Assembly (NCBI RefSeq): GCF_033659955.1
Contig: NZ_JARUJP010000009.1
Coordinates: 1 to 64,000 of the forward strand
Source: Clostridium_AM tanneri
Lineage (GTDB): Bacteria > Bacillota > Clostridia > Clostridiales > Clostridiaceae
Direction: 5' to 3'
DNA length: 64,000 nt
This document shows positions 25,744 to 34,748 of this stretch, piece after piece (the first letter of the stretch is position 1; each line of letters starts with the position of its first letter). The notes beneath the pieces are model-generated. The model was not told where the DNA came from. It worked only from the letters and a program-made list of their open reading frames with translations, and did not search any database. The position numbers and the translations under genes are program-made.

Positions 25744-25968
25744 TAGTTTTTATGCATTTTTATGTATTATTATGTTGATTGTCATTAATTAGCTTTGTAC
25801 ATGCCATTATTAACTAAAGGAAGGTTCATAAAATAAAACTCTTACTATAGGAGGGCTTATTTTTGCACTGTTATCAGTCTGTATCTCTAGCTACTATACA
25901 CTCTTTCTTTGTAAACATTCTCATAACTATATCTTAAATAACACTTAAATCTTTCTTTAATATATAAA

Positions 25969-26005
25969 AAAGTTATGCATAAATATTTGATTTATACATA
26001 ACTTT
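25969..26005 (-). terminator. Terminator after the 72-residue protein gene
   Basis: AAAGTTATGCATAAAT (25969-25984) and ATTTATACATAACTTT (25990-26005) form a near-perfect stem followed on the minus strand by a T-run. Confidence 0.75.
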
Positions 26006-26016
26006 CTGTCAATTTT

Positions 26017-26235
26017 TTAATCCTTCTTTAAAATCTTTTCTATGATTGTTTCTTCTACTAATTCACTCTTGCTAAAACCTTTATTAAAGTATCTTATTTG
26101 CTTGAAATTTACCCCATTCATTTGAAAATCTAATATATCAATTCTATCTCCTTTATAGATAACGGGATCTTTTTCTCCTTTTAAAAATATATGTACTTCC
26201 ATATTATTAGCTTCATACTCCTCTCTCTTGAACAT
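26017..26235 (-). CDS. Hypothetical small protein
   Basis: Up to 72 residues, soluble, with a beta-rich pattern (MEVHIFLKGEKDPVIYKGDRI) and a lysine-rich C-terminus. I do not recognise the family. The frame opens with an ATG at 26235, only about 11 bases after a TATAAT-like sequence and without a ribosome binding site; the second in-frame ATG at 26202 has GAGAGGAG about 15 bases upstream and is at least as likely. Flanked by terminators on both sides, so transcribed alone. Confidence 0.6.
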   Translation of the reverse strand: MFKREEYEANNMEVHIFLKGEKDPVIYKGDRIDILDFQMNGVNFKQIRYFNKGFSKSELVEETIIEKILKKD

Positions 26236-26266
26236 TGACTTTTATTATACCATATTTAAAAAATGA

Positions 26267-26302
26267 CAAGGGAGATAACTTTTTGATAAGCTATCTCCCT
26301 TG
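26267..26302 (-). terminator. Terminator after the MBL hydrolase gene
   Basis: CAAGGGAGATA (26267-26277) pairs with TATCTCCCTTG (26292-26302); on the minus strand it is followed by TCATTTTTTAAA. Confidence 0.7.
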
Positions 26303-26471
26303 CCTTTTAGCAAAGTTGTGACAAGAAACATAACTTCCAACTGCACCTTGCAGAGCAACATTATGTTCTTCTCATAACTTTCTGTTATTATTATTTACTT
26401 AAATCAATAATTTATTCAACTAAATAGAAAGTTTTTAACTTACTTTAATGTTATACTTAGTATTTCTTTCA

Positions 26472-27182
26472 CTAAAGCACCTCTACAACATTAAATCCTT
26501 CTTCTTTGGCTTTTTCTATTAACTCATGACAATCTAGATGCATACAAAAAACTTTACTTCTATATTCTTTAGAAATAAGACTACATATCCTATTCAATGA
26601 TAAATGAGTGTTACCTGGATAATCAGCTAAGCAAGTATCAACATAAAATTGGTCATAGTAGCAGCTTTCTAATTTTTCAATTAGCTCTGTCCTTAAATTA
26701 TTAGTATCTCCTGCATAAAAAACTTTTTTATTATCCTTAAATTCTATATGATAACCAAAAGAATCTATCTCGGAAGCATGTTCCATTTTAAAAGGTTTCA
26801 ACTGTAGAATATCCAAGCTTTCCAATCCTTCTGTTTCTTCAGCCTTCCTAATATTATATAGAAAATTAGCTGCTCCTTGTAGTTGAAGCATTTTTACAAG
26901 TTCATATTCTTTCTCATATATAAGGTTAACTTTAATTTTCTTTATATAGTAACAATAAAATATCAACGTTCCTAAACTTCCTACATGATCTGGATGCAAA
27001 TGAGTTATAAGAACATACATATTTTTAATATTTTCCATTAAGCCCTTTTCCATTATTCTAGTAAATATATTTTCACCACAGTCTAATAACAGCATATTTT
27101 TTTCTTGTTTTATGTATGAACTTGTATTACCTTCCTGAGTATTAAAGGCACTTCCCCTACCTATAAAGTTTAATATCTGCAT
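26472..27182 (-). CDS. MBL-fold metallohydrolase
   Basis: 236-residue metallo-beta-lactamase-fold hydrolase of the RNase Z-like branch. The zinc motif THLHPDHVGSLGTL is at residues about 60-73, later ligands are in VFYAGDTNN and MHLDCHE. N-terminal IGRGSAFNTQEGNTSSYI resembles the ribonuclease Z/phosphodiesterase group. A full tRNase Z is encoded at 43051-43962, so this one likely has a different substrate, perhaps a cyclic nucleotide or phosphodiester. Monocistronic between terminators. Confidence 0.82.
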   Translation of the reverse strand: MQILNFIGRGSAFNTQEGNTSSYIKQEKNMLLLDCGENIFTRIMEKGLMENIKNMYVLITHLHPDHVGSLGTLIFYCYYIKKIKVNLIYEKEYELVKMLQLQGAANFLYNIRKAEETEGLESLDILQLKPFKMEHASEIDSFGYHIEFKDNKKVFYAGDTNNLRTELIEKLESCYYDQFYVDTCLADYPGNTHLSLNRICSLISKEYRSKVFCMHLDCHELIEKAKEEGFNVVEVL

Positions 27183-27266
27183 ATCTTACTCCTTTATTTA
27201 CATATTTGATAATATTATATCCAACTTTCATTTAAAATTCATCGCTTTTTTATAAGAATAGTTCTT

Positions 27267-27767
27267 TTACATTTCATTAAACATCCATATATAAAAATTT
27301 AAAACACCAGCAAAAGACACCCAAAGAACATATGGTACTAATAGATAGGCAGAAATCTTATCGATCTTATGGAATTGAAATATAGTTAATAAAATGAATA
27401 TAACCATAAGTAATATATCTACGAAAGCAAGTCCATAAAGCTTAAATCTAAAGAAAATAATTGACCAAATAAGATTTAATGCTAATTGAATAAAGTAATA
27501 TTTTTTAGCTTTTCCTATATTACTGCCTGACTTTCCTTTAAGAATTACACGATAAAATGCGATAGCCATTAGCAAATATAATATGCCCCATACTATAGGA
27601 AAAACCCATCCAGGTGGAGAAAAGGTGGGCTTTATAAGATTTTTATATGTACTCATATTAGTCATACTTAAAAATCCAGAAATAAAACCTAGCCCTTCAA
27701 TTATAATTATTATCAGCAAAAGAAGTCCTAGTGATTTTTTGCCTTCAACTTTAAAAACATTAAACAT
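27267..27767 (-). CDS. TspO/MBR family protein
   Basis: 166-residue five-helix membrane protein of the TspO/peripheral benzodiazepine receptor family, which binds porphyrins and related tetrapyrroles. Family residues are visible in YKNLIKPTFSPPGWVFPIVWGILYLLMAIA and in QLALNLIWSIIFF. An in-frame ATG lies at 27785, but the ATG at 27767 has GAAAGGG about ten bases upstream and is preferred. Not in an obvious operon. Confidence 0.88.
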   Translation of the reverse strand: MFNVFKVEGKKSLGLLLLIIIIIEGLGFISGFLSMTNMSTYKNLIKPTFSPPGWVFPIVWGILYLLMAIAFYRVILKGKSGSNIGKAKKYYFIQLALNLIWSIIFFRFKLYGLAFVDILLMVIFILLTIFQFHKIDKISAYLLVPYVLWVSFAGVLNFYIWMFNEM

Positions 27768-27785
27768 ATATATACGCCCTTTCAT

Positions 27786-28310
27786 AATAATATTATTAAT
27801 ATTATATTTATGTTAAGCATGGATTTATGTATTTTTTAATAGTTTACTTTTTGTTTGGTTTCCATAATATTTAATATGGTTACTAAGAAAGGCTTATTCT
27901 ATTGCTTTAAACAATTATGATAAATATTTTTCCCATCCCTTGGTTTTTTACTTTTTTGTAAGTTATTTCTTCCATGGTTGGCTCCTACAATTTGCTGTCA
28001 CTCATTATTTTAATGATAAAAAACAAAGCCACAGTGTATATAATATACTTTGTAGCTTTGTTTTTTTATTAATTGTATAAATTTTTATCTGCTAAATTCT
28101 GTACCTATTCACCGAGCTAACCTACCTTTATTTTATCCGATGACTACCCGCTCTAGTACTCCCTCGCAGGGTGTGAAAGTGACTCACACAAAATCAAAGA
28201 TTTTGGTTCGCTACTTTTCTCCAAGAGTACGTTGCGAGCGGCTATGTCCCTGGATTCGTACGACTAAGAATCAGATGGGGTTGAAACCCCATCTGATTCA
28301 AGTCTTAACT
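27786..28310. other. 525-base intergenic region
   Basis: Contains the tspO upstream region (no clear motif seen in 27786-28020), a strong bidirectional terminator (28021-28069) and a structured repeat copy (about 28133-28313). No supported protein gene. Confidence 0.6.
28021..28069. terminator. Bidirectional terminator
   Basis: AAACAAAGC at the left and GCTTTGTTT at the right enclose a second complementary pair; T-runs follow in both directions. It probably ends the minus-strand ferredoxin transcript after it has passed through the repeat copy. Confidence 0.75.
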
Positions 28311-28313
28311 TCA
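28133..28313 (+). repeat. Structured repeat, copy A (IS200/IS605-derived or ωRNA-like)
   Basis: Begins TTTTATCCGATGACTACCCG and ends with the hairpin AATCAGATGGGG, TTGA, CCCCATCTGATT then AAGTCTTAACTTCAT. It shares this frame with an inverted copy at 37263-37394. The stem CCGCTC...GAGCGG closes a central arm whose sequence differs between copies but still pairs (GTACTC/GAGTAC here). Conserved structure with diverged sequence suggests a functional RNA or a non-autonomous transposable end. No transposase is nearby. The family assignment is inference. Confidence 0.55.
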
Positions 28314-29588
28314 TATATCTAATTTGCTAATTAATTTTTCTAGATATACTGACTTCATTTGTTTGCTTGCCATTGCCTGTTTCATTGGAGGAAGTTTCAG
28401 TATAACAGACAATATTGCTGCCATGGCTCTATGGCTGCCAAAGGCTTGATTATCAAATATAAGATTCTGCAATTGGCCTTTTTCTATGGCCATTAAAACT
28501 GACCTGTGGACTGAATTTACTGGTGTTATTACTCTTTTATCTCTGCTTTTTAACTGAATACTTTTTTTAGCACAGGACCTTACGCAAACACCACAGCCTA
28601 AACATATATCTTCCTTTATTTTAGCCTTTTTCCCTATGTTATTGCCCTTCTCTAAGTTAACCATCTCAATAGCTTCTATGGGGCATACCTTTGCACATTT
28701 ACCACAACCTACACAGGTGTTCACATCAACTTGAGGAATAAAGTTAGTAGTATGTACTGGCTGCAGCATACCAAACCTACGAGCTGCAACCATAGCTTCA
28801 CAGCAGCAACCGCAGCAATTACATATAAAAGTTACATTTTGCCTTACATTTTCTCCACATTGAACTAAATTGTTCTCATAGGCTTGATGTAATAGTTCTA
28901 AACCTTCTGAAACATCTACTTTTCTAGCATACTGGTGTTTTATTAGCGAGGCTGCAACATTGTTGAAGGTCATGCATATATCTAGTGGAGCACTGCATCC
29001 TCTATCTAAGTGATGCATTTTATGTCGACAGTAACACATGCTAATTCCTATATTAGAAGAGGTTTTAATTACCTCACTAGCTCTCTCATAATCAAGTACA
29101 TGTACTGCATTTTCATTTGAAAGTACACTTTCCTGCACAAATATCCTGCCAAGTCTTGTTTCTGTACTTAGAAATAGCTCTTTCACAAAGTCTTCTTCAA
29201 CATTTAAGTATTGATAAAATAACTTACTAAGAAGTTTTTGATCAATATCTCCCCTAGTTCTCATTAAGGAAAATTCAAAAAAACCTGCCATAGGTGGAGG
29301 CAACATATATTCCTGCACTCCGTTATGGTCTGTATCTAGTAATATAGCTCTGCTTGCTAGTTGATCTAATACTATACGGGCTTTTGCTTCTTCCATATTC
29401 CATATTCTACTTGCTGCTTTTGCTGTAAAGGGCTTTATTGGAAGCTGGGCAACAAGCTCAGCTTCTTTGTCGCTAAACAAAATACTGAGAATTTTATATA
29501 GCGTTTTCGAGGGAGGAGCTCCTTGTGGAAATCGGTTTAGTCTTTCCTCTAATTTTTTATAACTAGACTTAATATTGTGGTGTGACAT
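28311..29588 (-). CDS. 4Fe-4S dicluster protein with N-terminal sensor-like region
   Basis: 425 residues, cytosolic. The C-terminal part (about 290-360) is a two-cluster ferredoxin with CVGCGKCAKVCP and CLGCGVCVRSC. In the middle are other cysteine groups, CYCRHKMHH...GCSAPLDIC and FICNCCGCCCE, which could bind additional clusters. The N-terminal 100 residues are helical and resemble a winged-helix region (FTAKAASRIWNMEEAKARIVLDQL). This architecture occurs in clostridial redox or disulphide-reductase-associated proteins; the partner is unknown. Its 3' end abuts repeat copy A. Confidence 0.75.
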   Translation of the reverse strand: MSHHNIKSSYKKLEERLNRFPQGAPPSKTLYKILSILFSDKEAELVAQLPIKPFTAKAASRIWNMEEAKARIVLDQLASRAILLDTDHNGVQEYMLPPPMAGFFEFSLMRTRGDIDQKLLSKLFYQYLNVEEDFVKELFLSTETRLGRIFVQESVLSNENAVHVLDYERASEVIKTSSNIGISMCYCRHKMHHLDRGCSAPLDICMTFNNVAASLIKHQYARKVDVSEGLELLHQAYENNLVQCGENVRQNVTFICNCCGCCCEAMVAARRFGMLQPVHTTNFIPQVDVNTCVGCGKCAKVCPIEAIEMVNLEKGNNIGKKAKIKEDICLGCGVCVRSCAKKSIQLKSRDKRVITPVNSVHRSVLMAIEKGQLQNLIFDNQAFGSHRAMAAILSVILKLPPMKQAMASKQMKSVYLEKLISKLDI

Positions 29589-29712
29589 ATTTTCACCTAC
29601 TCTAAATAAGATTATTTGTTATATTCATATACTAAATTACTATGCTGCTGTTTAATAATTATTGCCAATTTATAAGCAATAATTCATTAAGTAGTTCTAA
29701 ACCTTTCTTTTT

Positions 29713-29760
29713 AACTAAAACTAACCCCTATTGTTTACTCAATAGGGGTTAGTTTTAGTT
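29713..29760. terminator. Terminator between ferredoxin and ClC genes
   Basis: Perfect 21-bp inverted repeat: left arm 29713-29733, loop TTTACT, right arm 29740-29760 (CAATAGGGGTTAGTTTTAGT-). Ends the minus-strand clc transcript. Confidence 0.85.
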
Positions 29761-29826
29761 ACCTTAAAGACCATACTAAGAATACAGATATTAAATTTTA
29801 AATTTTTTTGTCACTAAAAATCTTTT

Positions 29827-31401
29827 CTAAGGAGTTTCCGCAGCATAAACTAAAGTTTTCGTTATTTCTGCTCTATCCTCTTCATTTATCAAAACAACTA
29901 AATAGTCTCCAGCATAAATAATCGTGTCTCCCTTTGGAATAATCTCTTTTTCTCCCCTTTTAATAGCTACTAATAAGCATTGCTTTGGCCAATTAAACTG
30001 CTTAATTTCTTTCCCTTCTAAGGAACAGCCGTGATGTACTGGGATCTCAATTATATTTTTAGCCTTAGAATCTTTTACTATATTATGATGATTGTTATTA
30101 TTTAAAATTCTCTCCAATAATGACTCATAAACTGGCTTAGATTTTAATAAATCGGCAACAATATAAGCGATAATAGCAACAGTGCTTAAAGAAAGTAAAT
30201 GAGTGAAGGACCCTGTCATTTCAGTAATTAAGATACTCCCTGTAATTGGGGCTCTAACAATAGCAGTAAAATAACCTGCCATTCCTAATATGATAAAATT
30301 ATTTATATAATTAGAATCAAAACCGAAGGCATAAATAAGAATTTTTACATATACAATACCTATTAATGCTCCAATTACTAGCAAAGGAAAAAATATTCCT
30401 CCTGGAGCACCAGAGCCAAAGCTAATCATAGAAAAAGCAAACTTTATTATCAATAAGACAATTAGAAATTTTAACATAAAGCTCTTCTCAATTAAAGATA
30501 TAACTAATTCATGCCCTCCTCCTAATATCTCTGGTAAAGTTAAACCTAAAACTCCTGCTAGCATAAAGGGAATAATTGTTCTAAACTGAATAGGTAACCA
30601 CTTTTGCTTGGAATATAGCTTTTGAGTCTTTAATAAAATACTATTATAAAATGCCCCTAAAAAGCCAAGAATTATTCCTAATATAATTATATATCCGTAA
30701 TAATTTAAAGGAAGTGCTGATAAATTATTAAATTGAAAGACTGGTTTTAGTCCAAAAAACTCTTTAGAAATAAAATCTGCTGTTATTGAAGCAGAGGCTG
30801 CAGAAATTAATACTAATGGAGAAAAGTTTTTATGAATCTCTTCTAATGCAAAAATTACTCCTGCCAGGGGAGCATTGAAAGCTGCGGCCAATCCTGCACT
30901 TGCACCACTTGTCATCAAATACTTTTCTTCAATTTTTATCCTTTTAAAAATTTTACTAAATCCTTGTCCAACAGAAGCTCCTAACTGTATAGAGGGACCC
31001 TCTCTTCCTAAGGATAGACCAGCTCCAATAGAAATAACTCCTCCTATGAACTTTCTTATAATTACCTTCCACCAATTTGCAGTAAGTAGTCCTAATAGTA
31101 TTCCTTCTACTTGAGGAATTCCACTGCCACTAATCATAGGATCTTTTTTCACCATAGCCCCCACAATGCAGGCTCCAATTATCAAACAAACAAACCATAT
31201 TGGTATAAGCCATGTTTTTTCCAGCTGCATTAAATATATACTTTTGGTTATCATTTCTATCTTTTGCAATGATAATCTATAAGCAACTACCAATAATCCT
31301 GATAATGCGCCAACTATAATTCCCTCTCCTACTAGTTTAAGCCTAAAATTATGCCAGAGGTGCAGTGTATTATAGGTATTATGTCTATTTTCCATATGCA
31401 T
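29827..31401 (-). CDS. ClC-family chloride channel/transporter with C-terminal TrkA-C domain
   Basis: 524 residues. Ion-pathway motifs are present: GSGIPQVEG near residue 95, GREGPSIQLGAS with the gating Glu near 133, and GGIFFPLLVIGA near 335. FALEEIHK keeps the internal proton-pathway Glu, so a Cl-/H+ antiporter is likely. The last 80 residues form an RCK_C/TrkA-C ligand-binding domain (IKRGEKEIIPKGDTIIYAGD). ATG after GAGGTGG. Monocistronic. Confidence 0.9.
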   Translation of the reverse strand: MHMENRHNTYNTLHLWHNFRLKLVGEGIIVGALSGLLVVAYRLSLQKIEMITKSIYLMQLEKTWLIPIWFVCLIIGACIVGAMVKKDPMISGSGIPQVEGILLGLLTANWWKVIIRKFIGGVISIGAGLSLGREGPSIQLGASVGQGFSKIFKRIKIEEKYLMTSGASAGLAAAFNAPLAGVIFALEEIHKNFSPLVLISAASASITADFISKEFFGLKPVFQFNNLSALPLNYYGYIIILGIILGFLGAFYNSILLKTQKLYSKQKWLPIQFRTIIPFMLAGVLGLTLPEILGGGHELVISLIEKSFMLKFLIVLLIIKFAFSMISFGSGAPGGIFFPLLVIGALIGIVYVKILIYAFGFDSNYINNFIILGMAGYFTAIVRAPITGSILITEMTGSFTHLLSLSTVAIIAYIVADLLKSKPVYESLLERILNNNNHHNIVKDSKAKNIIEIPVHHGCSLEGKEIKQFNWPKQCLLVAIKRGEKEIIPKGDTIIYAGDYLVVLINEEDRAEITKTLVYAAETP

Positions 31402-31648
31402 GATTTTCCACCTCAGTTATATATTGAATTTTTGACACAATAATTATTATAGCTAGATAAAATATGAATTTCAATGCCTCCACTAGCCACTCTTTTGGGA
31501 TTAGAGTTGTAAATACCTCTTATAGTTTTCCATAATGCTTTTACTTAGCTTTATGCTCTTTATTCATTATAAAATTATAAACATTTGTAAACAAAATAAT
31601 ATAATAAAATAACATAGTAAGTGTAAGTAATAATTTTTAGGTGAGTTT

Positions 31649-32110
31649 ATGTTGTGCAAAATAATTTTAATTCTTTTAGCTGTCTTCTCCTTTTTTGCTA
31701 AGAATAAAAATATGTCTATAGCAGCTATCATTATTTTAATTTTAACCTTTAGTAATAATGAAAAGCCTTTGCTGTTTATAGAAAAATATTTTTTAGATGT
31801 AGGTATGATATTTTTAATGATGTGGATGCTTGTTCCAATAGTAAAGTCAGGAGACTCCATTGTTACCAACATAAAAAATCTTTTAAACATTAACGGTATG
31901 GTATCTCTTTTATCTGGAATATTTGTAGCAGTATTAGCTGCTAAAGGTATTGGATTTTTGAAAGGCAGCATTGACGTTATGTCTGGTGTTATAATAGGGT
32001 CTATTGTAGGAATAGCTCTTTTAGGTGGTGCACCAGTAGGACCGTTGATAGCCTCAGGTATTGCTTATGAGGTTGTAAAGATTATAAATTTGATATTTAA
32101 AAATTCATAA
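31649..32110 (+). CDS. DUF441 family membrane protein
   Basis: 153 residues with about four membrane segments, matching the UPF0756/DUF441 (YtwI) family of unknown function. Segments run at about residues 5-20, 25-45, 50-70 and 85-150, and the C-terminal GSIVGIALLGGAPVGPLIASG is typical. Start ATG follows TAGGTGAG. Followed by a clear terminator. Confidence 0.82.
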   Translation: MLCKIILILLAVFSFFAKNKNMSIAAIIILILTFSNNEKPLLFIEKYFLDVGMIFLMMWMLVPIVKSGDSIVTNIKNLLNINGMVSLLSGIFVAVLAAKGIGFLKGSIDVMSGVIIGSIVGIALLGGAPVGPLIASGIAYEVVKIINLIFKNS

Positions 32111-32117
32111 TTTAAAT

Positions 32118-32153
32118 AAAAAAACTGATGACTAAAAGTCATCAGTTTTTTTT
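32118..32153 (+). terminator. Terminator after the DUF441 gene
   Basis: AAACTGATGACT, loop AAA, AGTCATCAGTTT and a T-run. It reaches the 3' end of the converging tRNA gene and could also serve it. Confidence 0.85.
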
Positions 32154-32226
32154 GGAGCGGGTGAAGGGAATCGAACCCTCGTAACTAGCTTGGAAGGCTA
32201 GCACTCTACCATTGAGTTACACCCGC
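32153..32226 (-). tRNA. tRNA-Gly (TCC)
   Basis: On the minus strand a full cloverleaf: acceptor GCGGGTG/CACCCGC, anticodon stem CTAGC/GCTAG with loop CTTCCAA giving anticodon TCC, T-arm GAGGGTTCGATTCCCTT, and CCA encoded in the gene (32153-32155). It reads GGA (and GGG) glycine codons, common in this AT-rich genome. Confidence 0.95.
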
Positions 32227-32449
32227 ATGCTTATATTAGTTGCTATTAATTATACATTTATAATACACTATTCAAATTAGCTTGTCAACATTTTTGTTGT
32301 CTATAATAATTTTTTGCCCTGGAAATCTTGACGTTATAATTTATTAATAATCAACAGATAGAAATTTCCTATTATAAATTTAGAGATAGTAATACATAAT
32401 AAAAATAACAATCTTTGTAACTAAATTATAAGTAGAAGGTGAATATACT

Positions 32450-33013
32450 ATGATTGCATATAAGATAAATGTAGCGGATAAAAATGCAGAGGATAATATT
32501 GCTAAGATGCTTATAAAAGATGAATTGATACAGGAGAATACATTAATTCTATGCTTAGGCACAGGCTTCTCTGTTGCAGATTTATTAGGACCTCTTACAG
32601 GAACTCTAATTAATAAAAATAAAAAATCTCTTAATATTAACCTATGTGGAACCTTAAACTCTCCTATTCATACTTTAAATATTGAAAGCAACTTAGAAAA
32701 TTTCAAAAAAGATAAGCTGCATATTCTAACAATTGACTCGGTACTATCCTTTAAGCAAGACGTAGGATACTTATATTTAAGAGATCATCCTATTACATAT
32801 GGTAAGTCTTCTAAAACTAATTTACCTTTAAAAATCGGAAACACAAGCATTAATTGTATAGTAGCAGACAAACTGGAGTATACACTTCTAGAAAAACCTG
32901 TTATTAAGCTAAAGGAAGTATATACCTTTGCAAAGGTTATATCTAATTCCATAATTAAAGCTAAAAGAGAACTACATAATAAAAAACGTCTTCGCCTTTA
33001 TCTTTACCGATAA
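32450..33013 (+). CDS. YyaC-family sporulation protein (DUF1256)
   Basis: 187 residues. The family motif CLGTGFSVADLLGPLTGTL lies at residues about 36-54, and IHTLNIESNL follows. YyaC is related to the GPR germination protease fold and is made during sporulation, which supports a spore-forming host. ATG start after GAAGGTGA. Its transcript converges on the CPCC protein gene with a palindromic terminator between. Confidence 0.85.
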   Translation: MIAYKINVADKNAEDNIAKMLIKDELIQENTLILCLGTGFSVADLLGPLTGTLINKNKKSLNINLCGTLNSPIHTLNIESNLENFKKDKLHILTIDSVLSFKQDVGYLYLRDHPITYGKSSKTNLPLKIGNTSINCIVADKLEYTLLEKPVIKLKEVYTFAKVISNSIIKAKRELHNKKRLRLYLYR

Positions 33014-33028
33014 ACCTGATTTTACAAT

Positions 33029-33074
33029 GTTAACTTATAAGCCATGTAACTAAATACATGGCTTATAAGTTAAC
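33029..33074. terminator. Palindromic terminator between convergent genes
   Basis: Perfect 20-bp inverted repeat (33029-33048 and 33055-33074, GTTAACTTATAAGCCATGTA and its complement) with a six-base loop. T-tracts are short, so it could also be a protein-binding palindrome. Confidence 0.6.
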
Positions 33075-33088
33075 ATATTAAATGCTTT

Positions 33089-33355
33089 TTATAATGGTTT
33101 CCAGTTTTCATCCTTTACAGAATTTTTATTAGGTTTTCTTACATACTTTAATACCTTTTTATCACTTGCACCAAATTCTATAAAGTTTTTCTGCGCCTGT
33201 CTTAATGAAACTCCATTTGCACCTTTATCATAGTCGGGATTTTCAAATTGAAGTTTATCATCCTCCCAGAAACAAATAGTACATATGTCATAGGTACCTG
33301 GCGGTTCTTCGCTTAAAGTTTTATATCCACAGCAAGGACAAGTATATCTAATCAT
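33089..33355 (-). CDS. CPCC-type cysteine-rich protein
   Basis: 88 residues. RYTCPCCGYKTL and DICTICFWEDD give two Cys pairs likely to bind zinc, and DYDKGANGVSLRQAQKNF is typical of the CPCC family of short proteins, function unknown and sometimes found near toxin or immunity loci. ATG start with AGGGTAAAAG upstream. Monocistronic. Confidence 0.75.
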   Translation of the reverse strand: MIRYTCPCCGYKTLSEEPPGTYDICTICFWEDDKLQFENPDYDKGANGVSLRQAQKNFIEFGASDKKVLKYVRKPNKNSVKDENWKPL

Positions 33356-33620
33356 CTTTTACCCTCCAATTTTCTTTTTTCAGTCTAATTACAATGAAGT
33401 GTTTTTAATAATAATCACACTATATTTATTCGGTAATGACTATAAAAACTCAACTGAAAAGTTTTGAGAGAGGTTGTATAATGAACCAATTCTGTGAAAA
33501 TTATCACCAAATACTGCAATCTGAATATTATATACTTATAAAGTTCATAAGTATATGATTGTTTATAATCTATTCCTAGGTTCTAAATAGTTTATTATAG
33601 AGAAAGGAGGTAGTAAAACA

Positions 33621-34121
33621 GTGAGTTCATTGGAAATGTTGCTTTTTGAAGAAATTTTCTTAATGAACAGTGATGAGATTGATAAAAATTTTCAATACTT
33701 AGGAGAAGGCGCTGGAAGAATTATATATGCATTGGATGATGATTACGTTATTAAGATGTCAAAGTTTGCTGGCGGTGATAAACAGTGTAAAACTGAACAT
33801 TATATTTATAATCATGTGCAGGATCACTTAAAAAAATATTTATGTCCAGTAGTATGGTACAAGGATGATATATTAATTATGCGAAGGGCAGTTCCTCTTG
33901 CAAAAAAAAGAGAGGAGAGAAAGCAAAATGTCTTCAATGTACTTGGAATAAGAGAAGATAATATTTTTTATAAAAATATTCAGCAATTAGTACAGTCCTT
34001 TGACCTTCTATATGGGGATGTAAAAAATTTAAGCTCTTGGGGACTAATAGATAATCAAGTAGTTCTAATTGATTATGGTTGTACTAATAAAATCTATCGT
34101 AAATATTTTACTAAAAAGTAA
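33621..34121 (+). CDS. Small protein-kinase-like protein
   Basis: 166 residues, a minimal kinase fold. A glycine-rich LGEGAGRIIYAL (27-38), the VIKMS Lys, the catalytic-type LYGDVKNLSSWGL and VLIDYG (as DFG) are visible. At 166 residues it lacks most of the C-lobe activation and substrate helices. GTG start, with AAAGGAGG 11 bases upstream. Not near the kinase operon and not a close relative of those kinases. Similar short proteins occur in mobile or phage-linked regions; function unknown. Confidence 0.7.
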   Translation: MSSLEMLLFEEIFLMNSDEIDKNFQYLGEGAGRIIYALDDDYVIKMSKFAGGDKQCKTEHYIYNHVQDHLKKYLCPVVWYKDDILIMRRAVPLAKKREERKQNVFNVLGIREDNIFYKNIQQLVQSFDLLYGDVKNLSSWGLIDNQVVLIDYGCTNKIYRKYFTKK

Positions 34122-34136
34122 GATTATTAAAACTTT

Positions 34137-34181
34137 ACAAATAAGCCTGTTATAAAACTTTAAAAACAGGCTTATTTGTAC
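34137..34181. terminator. Bidirectional terminator
   Basis: TACAAATAAGCCTGTT and AACAGGCTTATTTGTA pair (34137-34152, 34166-34181) between the converging kinase-like and hemerythrin genes. Confidence 0.75.
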
Positions 34182-34202
34182 ACTAAATACTATTAAATTA
34201 CT

Positions 34203-34604
34203 TTAAGCAATTTTTCCTGGACTATGTTCTTTATCCTTTATAAGTATATGTTCGTCAATCCACTTATAAATAAACTCCAACATTTCCATTATGTATTCAT
34301 TTTGACCGTAATCTATACGATTGAAATCAATATCGTCAAATTTCTTAATAAAATCATCATGCTCTACCTTGTGAGATAAGATTTTTTTATAACCGATACT
34401 AACCATATACTCTTCCTCTGTGGTAAAATGAAAAACCGTATATTCCTTCAGCTCCTCTATAATTTGAATAATTCTGTCATACTTATCAATATAAAGGTCA
34501 TTATTTAAAAGCTCATAGGCATTATTAGCAATTTCAAATAGTTTCCTATGCTGTTCATCAATTTTTTCCACACCTGTTTCATACTCATTCTTCCATTTAA
34601 ACAT
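34203..34604 (-). CDS. Bacteriohemerythrin
   Basis: 133-residue four-helix non-haem di-iron oxygen-binding protein. Ligand residues appear in GVEKIDEQHRKLF (His), FHFTTEEEYM (His, Glu), LSHKVEHDDF (His x2) and WIDEHILIKD (His, Asp). Single-domain members are thought to bind or sense O2, useful to an anaerobe. ATG after GGAGGCAAGTT. Confidence 0.92.
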   Translation of the reverse strand: MFKWKNEYETGVEKIDEQHRKLFEIANNAYELLNNDLYIDKYDRIIQIIEELKEYTVFHFTTEEEYMVSIGYKKILSHKVEHDDFIKKFDDIDFNRIDYGQNEYIMEMLEFIYKWIDEHILIKDKEHSPGKIA

Positions 34605-34748
34605 AACTTGCCTCCAAACAGAATAATATTTTTCTTATTAGCTAAAATAGCTAACTACCTAATTTACAATTATACCAGAAATTTGTGTGGAATCCAGTAG
34701 TATATTATATTTTGCCAAATCAAAAATGCTTGATTGGACTATTATGTA

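Noticed and set aside
25855..25935. Short TTG-start frame after AGGAGGGC (about 24 codons)
   Set aside because: Too short, no conserved feature and no terminator; probably chance.
29713..29760. Long perfect palindrome as a possible mobile element end
   Set aside because: Single copy, no flanking duplication; its position after a gene and T/A runs fit a terminator.
31567..31971. 134-codon minus-strand open frame
   Set aside because: Antisense shadow of the DUF441 gene; no ribosome site and a basic, low-complexity translation.
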